NCBI GenBank assembly: GCA_964355855.1
Contig: CAYHFD010000015.1
Span: 1-21,552, forward strand
DNA from: XYD1-FULL-44-32 sp964355855
GTDB lineage: Bacteria; Patescibacteriota; Minisyncoccia; Phycocordibacterales; XYD1-FULL-46-19
Direction: 5' to 3'
Length of the DNA stretch: 21,552 bases
Part shown: piece after piece, positions 12,794 through 21,183 of the stretch
Layout: each line of letters starts with the position of its first letter
How positions within the stretch are numbered: the first letter of the stretch is position 1
Program-made: the position numbers and the translations under genes
The notes under the pieces: model-generated
Databases searched by the model: none
Told to the model about the DNA's origin: nothing
The model's input: the letters and a program-made list of their open reading frames with translations, nothing else

Positions 12794-13705
12794 ATGAACA
12801 AAAAATACAAAAATGAGTTTATAGTTCCGGTGATAGCTTTGTTTGTAGTTTTCAATTTTTTTCTATTAACCGCTGGTCACCTGGTTCAGCGCCGGGAGAT
12901 TTCTATAATGAGAAAAGATAGTAATAAGGCCTTGGCCCAGGTTGAGTCGGATTTAGGCGAAACTAGGGCGGTGGTGACAGCTTTAACAGACGGTAATGCT
13001 ACTTTGGCCCAGACTTTAGAAGAAGAAAGAGGGAGACGGACTGAAGCAGAAGAAAATTTTTTGTTGTCCCAAAAAACCATTGCCAGCGTTCAGGCCGATG
13101 TCGCTAATCAAAGACAAACTCTCGAGGCCAGTGATATTACTAACCTTATTAAACAGTGGAGCCCTCGAGTTGTAAAAGTTGAATGCAGTGTAGAATTAAG
13201 CGATGATGTTTTTCAAAAAACAAAAGCTTCGGGCGTAGCTACTATTATTGGAACAGTGACTCAAGTTTATACCAGTAAACACGTGGTAGAAGAAAAAACG
13301 AAGTTGGCAGAAAGTTGTCGGATTAGAACTATGGATGAGGCAAATAGTTTTGTGTCCAATTCAATATCCATTGATGAAAAAAGTGATTTAGCTTATTTAA
13401 AATTTATAAAAATTATCGCTTTACCAAACGCTATTACACCAGTTAAAAAGTGTGAAAGCCGGCCGACGATTGGCGATCAGGTAGTTATTCTAGGCTATCC
13501 TTCAGTGGGAGCCGAAGACGGTATTACCGCCACCGATGGTATTATTTCTGGTTTTGATAAAAATTATTATATTACTTCAGCCAAAATAGAGAGGGGAAAT
13601 TCAGGTGGAGCGGCTATTCATGTCAAAAATAATTGTCTTTTGGGGTTACCAACTTTGGTGGTAGCGGGGCAGATTGAGTCGCTCGCTCGCATCCTTGCTC
13701 TGTAG
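12794..13705 (+). CDS. Membrane-anchored trypsin-like serine protease
   Basis: A 303-residue protein. Residues about 9-28 are a membrane anchor (FIVPVIALFVVFNFFLLTAG). Residues about 35-112 form a coiled coil (ALAQVESDLGETRAVVT...LAQTLEEERGRRTEAEENFL). Residues 114-303 are a compact S1-type protease with a full triad: His163 in TSKHVVEE, Asp198 in KSDLAYLKF and Ser270 in the oxyanion motif ERGNSGGAAI. GDQVVILGYPSVGAEDGITATDGIISG is the usual strand pair between Asp and Ser. It lacks PDZ domains, so it is not a standard DegP. Several Cys (131, 175, 220, 281) could form disulfides outside the cell. The coiled coil may space or trimerise it. Substrate unknown. There is no terminator; the nuclease gene starts 30 bases on. 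Confidence 0.85.
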   Translation: MNKKYKNEFIVPVIALFVVFNFFLLTAGHLVQRREISIMRKDSNKALAQVESDLGETRAVVTALTDGNATLAQTLEEERGRRTEAEENFLLSQKTIASVQADVANQRQTLEASDITNLIKQWSPRVVKVECSVELSDDVFQKTKASGVATIIGTVTQVYTSKHVVEEKTKLAESCRIRTMDEANSFVSNSISIDEKSDLAYLKFIKIIALPNAITPVKKCESRPTIGDQVVILGYPSVGAEDGITATDGIISGFDKNYYITSAKIERGNSGGAAIHVKNNCLLGLPTLVVAGQIESLARILAL

Positions 13706-13735
13706 GCCCCACTTCTGCTATGGTGGGAAAAAATT

Positions 13736-14578
13736 ATGGCTAAAGATAAATACTCGGCGGTGTGGGTGTCGCACTCCTCAATGGGTGATTTTTTAAAGTG
13801 TCCCCGGGCCTATTATCTACATAATGTTTATAAAGACCCAAAGACTGGGCGGAAGATAAATATAGTCAATCCAGCTTTATCACTTGGGATAGCGGTGCAC
13901 GAGGTGGTCGAAAATTTACTAAATTTTCCCGCTAGCGATCGACCCAAACAACCACTTTTTGCTAATTTTGATTTGGCTTGGTTAAAAATCTCTGGCCAGA
14001 AAGGAGGTTTTGTTGATGAAGATGAGGAAGAACAATATCGAATTCGTGGTCGTAAAATGATCGAGCGAGTAATGGCGCACCCGGGACCACTTTTAAATAA
14101 AGCCATTAAATTGCCGGAGCATGAAAATGGCATGCCGCCAAATTTTTATTTATCCGAAGAAGAAAATATTATTCTTTGTGGCAAAATCGATTGGCTGGAA
14201 TATTTACCCGAGACAGACAGTTTACATGTTATTGATTTTAAAACCGGAAAAAATGAGGAGGCTGGGGATTCGTTGCAGTTGCCGATATATTTATTACTTC
14301 TAAATAATTTACAAAAAAGAAAAGTAACTAAAGCTAGTTATTGGTATCTAGAAACCGAAGATGATTTAAAGCCAATTTTGTTACCCGATTCAGCTGAAGC
14401 TTTTGAAAAAGTTTTTGATGTCGCGCTACAGGTAAAAAAAGCCAGAGAAGGTAATAATTTTGAATGCCGTAATGGTGGTTGTTTCAATTGTAAGCCGTTT
14501 GAAAAAATTTTAGCCGGCGAGGCTGAATATTTAGGCATTGGGGGTTATGGTCAAGATATTTATTATGTAAAAAAATGA
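13736..14578 (+). CDS. PD-(D/E)XK nuclease (Cas4/RecB/AddB-like) with four-cysteine Fe-S site
   Basis: A 280-residue protein with the RecB-type nuclease core: SxSSMGDFLKCPRAYYL at the N-terminus, His55 in GIAVHEVVE, Asp152 in GKIDWLEY, Asp167-x-Lys169 in VIDFKTGK, and Gln181 in LQLPIYLLLL (motif QxxxY). Cysteines at 22, 244, 249 and 252 follow the pattern one N-terminal Cys plus C-x4-C-x2-C, which in Cas4 and AddB holds a 4Fe-4S cluster that staples the fold. It should cut single-stranded or end DNA in repair or recombination; there is no CRISPR array or cas gene nearby, so a Cas4 role is not supported. Its stop overlaps the tgt start by 4 bases (ATGA), making it the first gene of the nuclease-tgt-uvrB operon. 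Confidence 0.88.
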   Translation: MAKDKYSAVWVSHSSMGDFLKCPRAYYLHNVYKDPKTGRKINIVNPALSLGIAVHEVVENLLNFPASDRPKQPLFANFDLAWLKISGQKGGFVDEDEEEQYRIRGRKMIERVMAHPGPLLNKAIKLPEHENGMPPNFYLSEEENIILCGKIDWLEYLPETDSLHVIDFKTGKNEEAGDSLQLPIYLLLLNNLQKRKVTKASYWYLETEDDLKPILLPDSAEAFEKVFDVALQVKKAREGNNFECRNGGCFNCKPFEKILAGEAEYLGIGGYGQDIYYVKK

Positions 14579-15789
14579 AAGACCAGCCGATAAAATTTAA
14601 GATAGACAAAAATGGTGGTGGTCTCGCTCGGGCGGGTGTTATTTCAACATTACATGGAGATATTTTAACTCCGGCTTTTGTGGTGGTGGGGACCAAGGCG
14701 ACAGTAAAAGCACTGGTTCCGGAGCAGGTGGCTAGTTTGGGCGCTCAAACCACTCTTTGTAATACTTATCACTTATATTTACAGCCTGGCGATAAACTGG
14801 TAGCGGCGGCCGGTGGTCTGCATAAATTTATGAATTGGGGCAAGCCGATGTTTACCGACTCGGGCGGTTTCCAAGTTTTTTCACTCGGCGCGGCTTTTGG
14901 CGGCGGCGGGGTATCCAAATTTGCCAAAGAGGGAATTCAAAATGATAACACCATGGCTATAGAGGAGACCGCCAAGCTCGCCCAAGTAGATGATAACGGA
15001 GTAACTTTTAAATCGCATATTGACGGCAGTGAACATCGCTTCACGCCGGAAAAGTCGATGGAGATTCAACACAATCTGGGGGCCGATATTATTTTTGCTT
15101 TTGATGAGTGTACTTCACCCCAAGCTGATTATAATTATCAAAAACAGGCGATGGAGCGAACTCATGATTGGGCTAAAAGGTCGCTCAATTATCATGAGCA
15201 ATCGGGCAAGCCCGCAGAAAGGCAAGGTTTATTTGGGATTGTCCAAGGTGGAAAACACCGAGATTTGCGCGAAGAGTCGGCCAGGGTCATTGGCGGTATA
15301 GACGGCTTTGCCGGCTTCGGTATCGGTGGGTCTTTTAGTAAAGATGATTTGGGTGAAGCGCTTGGTTGGGTGAATAATATTTTGCCGGAAAATAAGCCAC
15401 GACACCTCTTGGGTATTGGCGAGCCGGCCGATTTATTTATCGGGGTGGAAAATGGCATCGATACTTTTGACTGTGTGGCGCCAACTCGGATGGCGCGCAA
15501 TGGCACCCTGTACACTAGTGCTGGAAAAATAAATATTTTTAACGCGCAATATAAAAATGATTTTAAATCGATTAATAATAGTTGTGCTTGCTATACTTGC
15601 CAAAATTATACGCGGGCGTATGTAGCGCATTTATTCCGCGCCAAAGAAATGATGGCGGGTACCTTGGCTTCGATTCACAATTTATTTTTTATTGTAAACT
15701 TGGTTGATAAAATAAGAGAGGCAATTATGGCCGGCAATTTACCCCAGCTTAAAAAAGATTTCATGCTTAATTATCGGTCAAAACTATGA
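14575..15789 (+). CDS. tgt: tRNA-guanine(34) transglycosylase
   Basis: A 404-residue enzyme that swaps guanine 34 of GUN-anticodon tRNAs for preQ1 (bacterial) or queuine. Visible landmarks: TDSGGFQVFS (general base Asp95), GLFGIVQGG (218-226), GFGIGGSF, HLLGIGEP, and the nucleophile Asp299 in DTFDCVAPTRMARNG. The zinc site is Cys337, Cys339, Cys342 and His368, with the same spacings as the Zymomonas mobilis enzyme. An Ala/Gly-rich loop GAAFGGGGVSKF (105-116) is where the lid loop usually lies. It overlaps both neighbours by 4 bases (ATGA), so its amount is set by the operon. No queuosine synthesis gene is present here; the base is probably salvaged, but the window is too small to say. Confidence 0.97.
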   Translation: MKDQPIKFKIDKNGGGLARAGVISTLHGDILTPAFVVVGTKATVKALVPEQVASLGAQTTLCNTYHLYLQPGDKLVAAAGGLHKFMNWGKPMFTDSGGFQVFSLGAAFGGGGVSKFAKEGIQNDNTMAIEETAKLAQVDDNGVTFKSHIDGSEHRFTPEKSMEIQHNLGADIIFAFDECTSPQADYNYQKQAMERTHDWAKRSLNYHEQSGKPAERQGLFGIVQGGKHRDLREESARVIGGIDGFAGFGIGGSFSKDDLGEALGWVNNILPENKPRHLLGIGEPADLFIGVENGIDTFDCVAPTRMARNGTLYTSAGKINIFNAQYKNDFKSINNSCACYTCQNYTRAYVAHLFRAKEMMAGTLASIHNLFFIVNLVDKIREAIMAGNLPQLKKDFMLNYRSKL

Positions 15790-17810
15790 GTATTTTTAAC
15801 CTAAAAACAGCATATACCCCAAAAGGTGATCAGCCTCAAGCAATTGCCAAACTTGTTCAGGGTCTTAAAAATGGTTTACTCCATCAGACTTTGTTGGGCG
15901 TAACCGGCTCGGGCAAGACTTTTACCGCCGCCAATGTGATTGCCCAATTCGGCAAACCAACTTTAGTGATTGCCCACAACAAAACTTTGGCCGCCCAGCT
16001 GGCTCAAGAGTACCGCGATATTTTTCCCGATCACGCGGTGCATTATTTTGTGTCTTACTACGACTACTACCAGCCGGAGGCCTATATGCCGATTACCGAC
16101 ACTTATATTGAAAAAGACGCCGCTATTAACGAGGAAATTGAACGCTTGCGCCACGCCTCGACCCAAGCTCTTCTCACGAGGCAAGATGTGATTATTGTGG
16201 CTTCAGTCTCTTGTATTTATGGTTTGGGGAGTCCGGCGGAATATAAAAAAGAACATTTGCGTGTTCAGGTCAGCGAAAAAATATCTCGGACGGATTTTAT
16301 GAAGAAATTAATTAGTCGACATTTTGAGCGGACTAATGCCGACCTAACTTCTGGTACCTTTCGGGCGGTGGGCAACTCGATTGAAATAATGCCCGCTTCG
16401 GATAAAGATATTTATAATATTAAAATTGTTGGTAATGAAATTGCGGAAATATTAGAGCTTGATGCGGTCACTCGCGCGGTGCGCAGTACGCCGGCCGACT
16501 TTTATCTTTTTCCGGCGAAGCATTTTATTACCAATGAAGATGAAAGAAAAAGAGCGATTAAAAGTATTGCACTGGAACTCGAGACTCAATTAAAAAAGCT
16601 TGAGAAGGAAGGAAAAAACTTGGAAGCGGAAAGACTAAAACGGCGGACCCGCTACGATATGGCCATGATCACCGAAGTTGGTTATTGCAATGGGATCGAA
16701 AACTATTCTCGCCATCTGTCTGGTCGGGAAGCTGGTTTACCGCCCGACACTTTACTGGCTTATTTCCCGCATAAGACAGATGGCACACCCGATTTTTTGA
16801 CGATTATTGATGAATCGCATGTCACTGTATCGCAGATTGGCGGAATGTATGCTGGTGACCAGAGTCGAAAAAAGACTTTGGTGGAATATGGCTTTCGCCT
16901 GCCGAGTGCCATGGACAACCGCCCGCTCAAGTTTGCCGAGTTCAAGGAGCGAGTGGGTCAGGTGATATATACCACCGCGACACCGGGTAGTTATGAGCTA
17001 GAGCATAGTGCTCCACCAGCGGGTCAAATTGTGGAGCAAATTATCCGTCCGACTGGACTTATTGACCCCGTGCTTGAGGTGAAGCCGGTAGTTGAAAAAG
17101 GTAAATATGGTGGGCAGATTAAAGATTTTATTGAGCAAGTCCAAAAAGAAATTACCAATGGTTTTCGCGCCATTGCCACTACTCTGACCAAGAAAATGGC
17201 CGAGGACTTGAGTGATTATCTCAAAAAAGAAGGGATTAAGGCGGAATATTTACACAGTGAAGTTAAAACTTTAGAGCGGATTCAAATTTTGACCAATTTT
17301 CGCAAAGGGGTATTTGATGTTTTAGTCGGGGTGAACCTCTTACGCGAAGGTCTCGACCTGCCGGAAGTTTCTTTTATCGGTATTTTAGATGCCGACAAAG
17401 AGGGATTCTTGCGTTCGGACACTGCCCTTATCCAAACTATTGGTCGGGCCGCCCGAAACAGTGAGGGGCGCGTAACTTTGTATGCCGATGCGGTGACCGG
17501 CTCGATGAAGCGAGCGATCGAGGAAACCGAGCGCCGGCGAGTCATTCAATTGGCTTACAATAAAAAACATAATATTACGCCGACTACCATCAAGAAAAAT
17601 ATCAATGATATTACCGAGAGCATTATGTCCGAGCGGGACAAGACAGTGCGCCGGCTGATTGAGCTTGACCGCTCAACTATTGGCACCAGTGCCAAAGCCC
17701 TCAAAGGCTTGATAAAAGACAAAGAAAAACAAATGGAGGAGGCCGTCAAAGTCCTCGACTTCGAAACCGCCGCCATTTTACGTGACGAAATCAAGGAGTT
17801 GACAAAATAA
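15786..17810 (+). CDS. uvrB: Excinuclease ABC subunit B
   Basis: A 674-residue protein, full length for UvrB (nucleotide excision repair, damage verification with UvrA and UvrC). Visible in order: Walker A GVTGSGKT (38-45); the beta-hairpin region YYDYYQPEAYMP (91-102) that clamps DNA; TIIDESH (Walker B); GVNLLREGLDLPEVSFIGILDADKEGFLRS and IQTIGRAARN (helicase motifs V and VI). At the C-terminus, EEAVKVLDFETAAILRDEIKEL is the UVR domain that contacts UvrC. The ATG overlaps the tgt stop by 4 bases. It ends about 100 bases before the next gene, which has its own promoter. Nothing unusual is seen in its active site. Confidence 0.98.
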   Translation: MSIFNLKTAYTPKGDQPQAIAKLVQGLKNGLLHQTLLGVTGSGKTFTAANVIAQFGKPTLVIAHNKTLAAQLAQEYRDIFPDHAVHYFVSYYDYYQPEAYMPITDTYIEKDAAINEEIERLRHASTQALLTRQDVIIVASVSCIYGLGSPAEYKKEHLRVQVSEKISRTDFMKKLISRHFERTNADLTSGTFRAVGNSIEIMPASDKDIYNIKIVGNEIAEILELDAVTRAVRSTPADFYLFPAKHFITNEDERKRAIKSIALELETQLKKLEKEGKNLEAERLKRRTRYDMAMITEVGYCNGIENYSRHLSGREAGLPPDTLLAYFPHKTDGTPDFLTIIDESHVTVSQIGGMYAGDQSRKKTLVEYGFRLPSAMDNRPLKFAEFKERVGQVIYTTATPGSYELEHSAPPAGQIVEQIIRPTGLIDPVLEVKPVVEKGKYGGQIKDFIEQVQKEITNGFRAIATTLTKKMAEDLSDYLKKEGIKAEYLHSEVKTLERIQILTNFRKGVFDVLVGVNLLREGLDLPEVSFIGILDADKEGFLRSDTALIQTIGRAARNSEGRVTLYADAVTGSMKRAIEETERRRVIQLAYNKKHNITPTTIKKNINDITESIMSERDKTVRRLIELDRSTIGTSAKALKGLIKDKEKQMEEAVKVLDFETAAILRDEIKELTK

Positions 17811-17852
17811 TATAAATTGTATGCCCGGGAGTTTCTTGGTTTAAATTAAGAG

Positions 17853-17881
17853 TTGCTTTTTATATCGAAATAGAGTAAAAA
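17853..17881 (+). promoter_or_regulatory. Promoter of the 143-residue protein gene
   Basis: TTGCTT (17853-17858), a 17-base spacer and TAAAAA (17876-17881). The RNA start would lie about 27 bases before the ATG, leaving room for the Shine-Dalgarno GAGGTGA at 17904-17910. Confidence 0.5.
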
Positions 17882-17914
17882 TAAAATAGACAAAACAGAA
17901 AGTGAGGTGATTTT

Positions 17915-18346
17915 ATGCCAGGTGGTATTTTTGGTTCTACTGATTCGTTTGCTGATGCGCGTCAGTTTCGCGCAGAAAAGCCGGAAGGGCCGGTAAACAA
18001 GCCCGGAGCCTATGTCCAAGTTCAAGGAGAAAACTTGGAAGCTGTGGTTGTGGTCTTGAGGAAGATTGCAGCCACCCTAGAGCAATACAACTTTGACCCA
18101 GAAAAGGGAACTCACATTGTGGACGGGGTTGAGTACCCAGCGACCATGGGGGTTAATATTGGTGTGGAAGCAAATTGTATTGTGAATGCTGGAGTGGCGG
18201 TTGCCACTCAAAACTACGATGTCTTGTATCTTGCCCAACAAGCCGCTGAACTCGGCCAGGGGGAGGGTAAGGTTTGTGACAACTGTTTTTCGTTAAGGCA
18301 ATTTCCACGAACTCGCGACATAGAGGCTGTGTTACCCAGACCATAA
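17915..18346 (+). CDS. Uncharacterised 143-residue protein with CxxC near the C-terminus
   Basis: I do not recognise a family. It has no signal or membrane span. The first 30 residues are Gly/Pro-rich and probably unstructured (MPGGIFGSTDSFADARQFRA...). Residues 40-60 are a helix (NLEAVVVVLRKIAATLEQYNF), followed by strand-like VEYPATMGVNIGVEANCIVNAGVAVATQNYD and a helix (VLYLAQQAAELGQG). The C-terminal CDNC (Cys121, Cys124) could be half of a metal site in a dimer. It has one of the few clear Shine-Dalgarno sequences here (GAGGTGA), a promoter and its own terminator, so it may be well expressed. It lies between uvrB and uvrA, but nothing shows a repair role. Confidence 0.75.
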   Translation: MPGGIFGSTDSFADARQFRAEKPEGPVNKPGAYVQVQGENLEAVVVVLRKIAATLEQYNFDPEKGTHIVDGVEYPATMGVNIGVEANCIVNAGVAVATQNYDVLYLAQQAAELGQGEGKVCDNCFSLRQFPRTRDIEAVLPRP

Positions 18347-18362
18347 TGATGGGCCAGCTTTC

Positions 18363-18405
18363 AATGGTCTCAGCGCAACTGCGTTGGGGCCATTTATTAT
18401 CTTTT
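18363..18405 (+). terminator. Hairpin terminator after the 143-residue protein gene
   Basis: A 15-bp stem with several G-U pairs (18363-18377 and 18380-18394; AATGGTCTCAGCGCA against TGCGTTGGGGCCATT) and a 2-base centre, followed by T-rich TATTATCTTTT. Confidence 0.65.
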
Positions 18406-18412
18406 AAAACTT

Positions 18413-18421
18413 TGTTATACT
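18413..18421 (+). promoter_or_regulatory. Extended -10 promoter of uvrA
   Basis: TG-T-TATACT (18413-18421). The RNA would start near 18428, giving uvrA a leader of about 110 bases, unlike the leaderless genes nearby. No LexA-type box was recognised. Confidence 0.6.
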
Positions 18422-18448
18422 CCTACCACCCCATAAGGCCGAAGGCAG

Positions 18449-18522
18449 GCCCGCACACTAAGTTTGGTATTGTCGAGCCATGCTCGACAATTTTGTTTCA
18501 ATACCAAACTTAGTGTGCGGGC
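18449..18522. repeat. 74-nt nested palindrome in the uvrA leader
   Basis: Outer arms of 24 perfect base pairs (18449-18472 and 18499-18522; left arm starts GCCCGCACACTAAG) enclose a second 10-bp hairpin (18469-18478 and 18482-18491; ATTGTCGAGC-CAT-GCTCGACAAT). The two share four bases, so they compete or stack as 20 + 10 bp. The outer stem ends one base before AGGGG (18523-18527), the only Shine-Dalgarno-like stretch before uvrA. It could be an RNA element or an inserted REP/MITE-like palindrome. Confidence 0.85.
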
Positions 18523-18537
18523 AGGGGATTTTGATGT

Positions 18538-21183
18538 ATGGCAGAACAGAAAAAAATTGTAATTAAGGGGGCGCGAACGCATAACCTTAAAAATATTGAC
18601 CTAGAAATACCCCGCGACAAGCTGGTGGTTTTTACTGGTCTCTCGGGCTCGGGCAAGTCGTCGCTCGCTTTTGACACGATTTTTGCCGAGGGCCAGCGGC
18701 GGTATGTGGAGTCGCTGTCTTCCTATGCCCGGCAGTTCCTGCGCCAAATGCAAAAGCCCGATGTGGATGAGATTACTGGTCTCTCGCCAGCTATTTCTAT
18801 TGACCAAAAATCCCGCTCCCAAAACCCGCGCTCGACCGTGGCCACGATTACCGAAATTTATGATTATCTCCGCGTACTTTACGCCCGCGTGGGCAAGCCT
18901 CATTGCTTGGTCTGCGGTCTGCCTATCGAAAAACTAACCCATGATGAAATCGTCCAGCTGGCCCTTGATAAAGTTAAAACTATTTTAAAAAAATCAAATG
19001 AAGCTGGGCATACGTTGCAAATCTATGCCCCTTTGGTGCGGGGTCGTAAAGGCGAGTATTACCAAATGCTGTACGACCTTATCGACAAAGGCTACAGCGA
19101 GGTCTTGATCGATGGCTCGCGCTACAACTTGCGCGAGCGCATCGAGCTGGGCCGGATGAAAAAGCATGATATCGATGTCCTGACCGATGAAATAGACTTG
19201 ATTGATTTTAAACCGGTACCCAAAACTAAAAACCTAAAAGGTAAAGTCGACGAAGCGGTGTACGACAATGCCTATGGCCGGCTGACCGAGGCGATAGAGC
19301 GGGCCCTAAAAGAAGCCGATGGGCTAGTGCGGATTGTCATCGCCTCACCTAAAACCAAAAAAGGGGTGTTGGAAAATGCGGTGGAACAAAATATTTTGTC
19401 GGCCAAGTTTGCTTGCCCGCGCGACGGTTTTTCTTTTCCTGAAGTCGAGCCACGGCTTTTTTCCTTCAACTCACCCTATGGGGCCTGCCCCGAGTGCCAT
19501 GGCCTAGGCACCAAACATTTGTATAGTGAAAAGCCCTGTCCGGTGTGTGCGGGGGCCCGCCTACACCAAGAAGCTCTGCATGTTTTGCTGACCACCAAAA
19601 ATGGTTCGTCTAAAAATATTGTCCAGTTTACGGCCATGTCTATTTGCGATACCCACGACTTTATGGCGGAGCTCTCTCTGACGGACAATGAACAAAAAAT
19701 TGCTGAAATGGTTTTACGCGAAATAGAGGCGCGTATTAAGTTCCTTTTAGATGTTGGTCTAGATTATATATCACTCGATCGCCGGGCCAACACACTTTCT
19801 GGGGGCGAGGCCCAGCGTATTCGGCTGGCGTCCCAGCTGGGCTCACGTCTAGTGGGTACTTTGTATGTTTTAGACGAACCGACCATTGGTCTGCACAGCC
19901 GGGACAATGACCGGCTGATAAAAACTTTGCTCAACCTCCGCGACCTTGGGAACACGATTATTGTTGTTGAGCATGACGAAGACACGATTTACGCCTCCGA
20001 CTATTTAGTAGACATTGGTCCCGGCGCTGGTGTGCATGGTGGGCAAATAGTGGTGGCCGATGAGACGGAAAAACTTTTAACCGCCAAGAAAAATGACTTT
20101 GGTTCGCTGACGATGGACTATTTGCGGGGTGAAAAAGAGGTGCCGGTGCCTATTACCCGCCGCACCGCGCAAAAGGGTGTGATCCGCATTCGAAACGGCA
20201 ATATTTTTAATATCAAAAATCTCAATGTGGATATTCCACTGGGTAAGCTCGTCGCCATTACTGGCGTATCGGGTTCGGGTAAGTCGTCTTTTGTGTATGA
20301 GATTTTGCATAAAAACTTACAGGCACGGTTTGAGCGAAAATATCGTTCCAATGAAATACACAACTGTAGCGAGTTTGCTGGTACGGAATATATTGGGCGA
20401 GAAATCCTGATTGACCAGTCGCCAATCGGGCGCACGCCGCGGTCTAACCCGGCTACTTACACCGGGGCCTTTACCTGGATTCGCGATGTGTTTGTCTCGA
20501 CCGACTATGCCCGCTTGCGGGGGTGGAAACCGGGCCGCTTTTCTTTCAATGTCAAAGGTGGGCGGTGCGAAGCTTGCCAAGGCAATGGCCTCATTGCGGT
20601 CGAAATGCACTTTTTGCCGACTGTCTATGTAACTTGCGATGTTTGCGGTGGGACGCGCTATGAAAAAGAAACACTGGAGGCCAAGTACAAAGGCAAAAGC
20701 ATTACCGAAGTTTTAGAAATGACAGTTGAGGAAGCGCTAGATTTTTTCCGTGATTTACCAGCTATTGCTGATCGTCTAAAAACTTTAAACGAAGTGGGTT
20801 TGGGGTATTTAAAACTTGGCCAGTCGGCCACCACTCTTTCCGGTGGTGAAGCCCAGCGGGTAAAAATATCGTCCGAGTTGTATCGGCCGTTTATCCACAA
20901 ATCCATTTATATTTTAGACGAGCCAACGGTTGGTCTCCACTACGAGGATGTTAAAAATCTGTTAGAAATTCTGCACAAGCTGGTCGAGAGGGGCAATACC
21001 GTGTTGATAATCGAGCACAATATGGACGTCATCAAAAATGCCGACTATGTGATAGATATGGGTCCCGAAGGGGGCGATGGCGGGGGACAGATTGTCGCTA
21101 AAGGCACACCAGAAGAAATTGCCAATACCGACACCCACACCGGAAAATATTTACGGAAGCTTTTACGAAAAAGGAAGAAATAA
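18538..21183 (+). CDS. uvrA: Excinuclease ABC subunit A, compact form lacking the insertion domain
   Basis: An 881-residue UvrA, the ATPase that finds DNA damage and loads UvrB. Order: Walker A GLSGSGKSS (34-42); UvrB-binding region starting near CLVCG (123-127); Cys293-PRD and CPECHGLG (317-324); PCPVCAGARL (from 333); signature LSGGEAQRIRLASQL (about 420); VLDEPTIGLH; second Walker A GVSGSGKSS (576-584); zinc finger Cys677, 680, 700 and 703 (C-x2-C-x19-C-x2-C); LSGGEAQRVKISSEL; ILDEPTVGLH. Only 9 residues separate CHGLG from PCPVC, where E. coli-type UvrA has about 110 (the insertion domain). The first Cys pair is reduced to CPRD. The ATG at 18538 follows AGGGG by 10 bases. The nested palindrome upstream may control translation. 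Confidence 0.97.
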   Translation: MAEQKKIVIKGARTHNLKNIDLEIPRDKLVVFTGLSGSGKSSLAFDTIFAEGQRRYVESLSSYARQFLRQMQKPDVDEITGLSPAISIDQKSRSQNPRSTVATITEIYDYLRVLYARVGKPHCLVCGLPIEKLTHDEIVQLALDKVKTILKKSNEAGHTLQIYAPLVRGRKGEYYQMLYDLIDKGYSEVLIDGSRYNLRERIELGRMKKHDIDVLTDEIDLIDFKPVPKTKNLKGKVDEAVYDNAYGRLTEAIERALKEADGLVRIVIASPKTKKGVLENAVEQNILSAKFACPRDGFSFPEVEPRLFSFNSPYGACPECHGLGTKHLYSEKPCPVCAGARLHQEALHVLLTTKNGSSKNIVQFTAMSICDTHDFMAELSLTDNEQKIAEMVLREIEARIKFLLDVGLDYISLDRRANTLSGGEAQRIRLASQLGSRLVGTLYVLDEPTIGLHSRDNDRLIKTLLNLRDLGNTIIVVEHDEDTIYASDYLVDIGPGAGVHGGQIVVADETEKLLTAKKNDFGSLTMDYLRGEKEVPVPITRRTAQKGVIRIRNGNIFNIKNLNVDIPLGKLVAITGVSGSGKSSFVYEILHKNLQARFERKYRSNEIHNCSEFAGTEYIGREILIDQSPIGRTPRSNPATYTGAFTWIRDVFVSTDYARLRGWKPGRFSFNVKGGRCEACQGNGLIAVEMHFLPTVYVTCDVCGGTRYEKETLEAKYKGKSITEVLEMTVEEALDFFRDLPAIADRLKTLNEVGLGYLKLGQSATTLSGGEAQRVKISSELYRPFIHKSIYILDEPTVGLHYEDVKNLLEILHKLVERGNTVLIIEHNMDVIKNADYVIDMGPEGGDGGGQIVAKGTPEEIANTDTHTGKYLRKLLRKRKK

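Noticed and set aside
13736..14578. Cas4 with a nearby CRISPR array
   Set aside because: The nuclease has Cas4-like motifs, but no direct repeats with regular spacers and no cas1/cas2 are present; the neighbours are tgt and uvrB.
18413..18537. SOS (LexA) box before uvrA
   Set aside because: No CTGT-N8-ACAG or GAAC-N4-GTTC type site was found in the promoter or leader.
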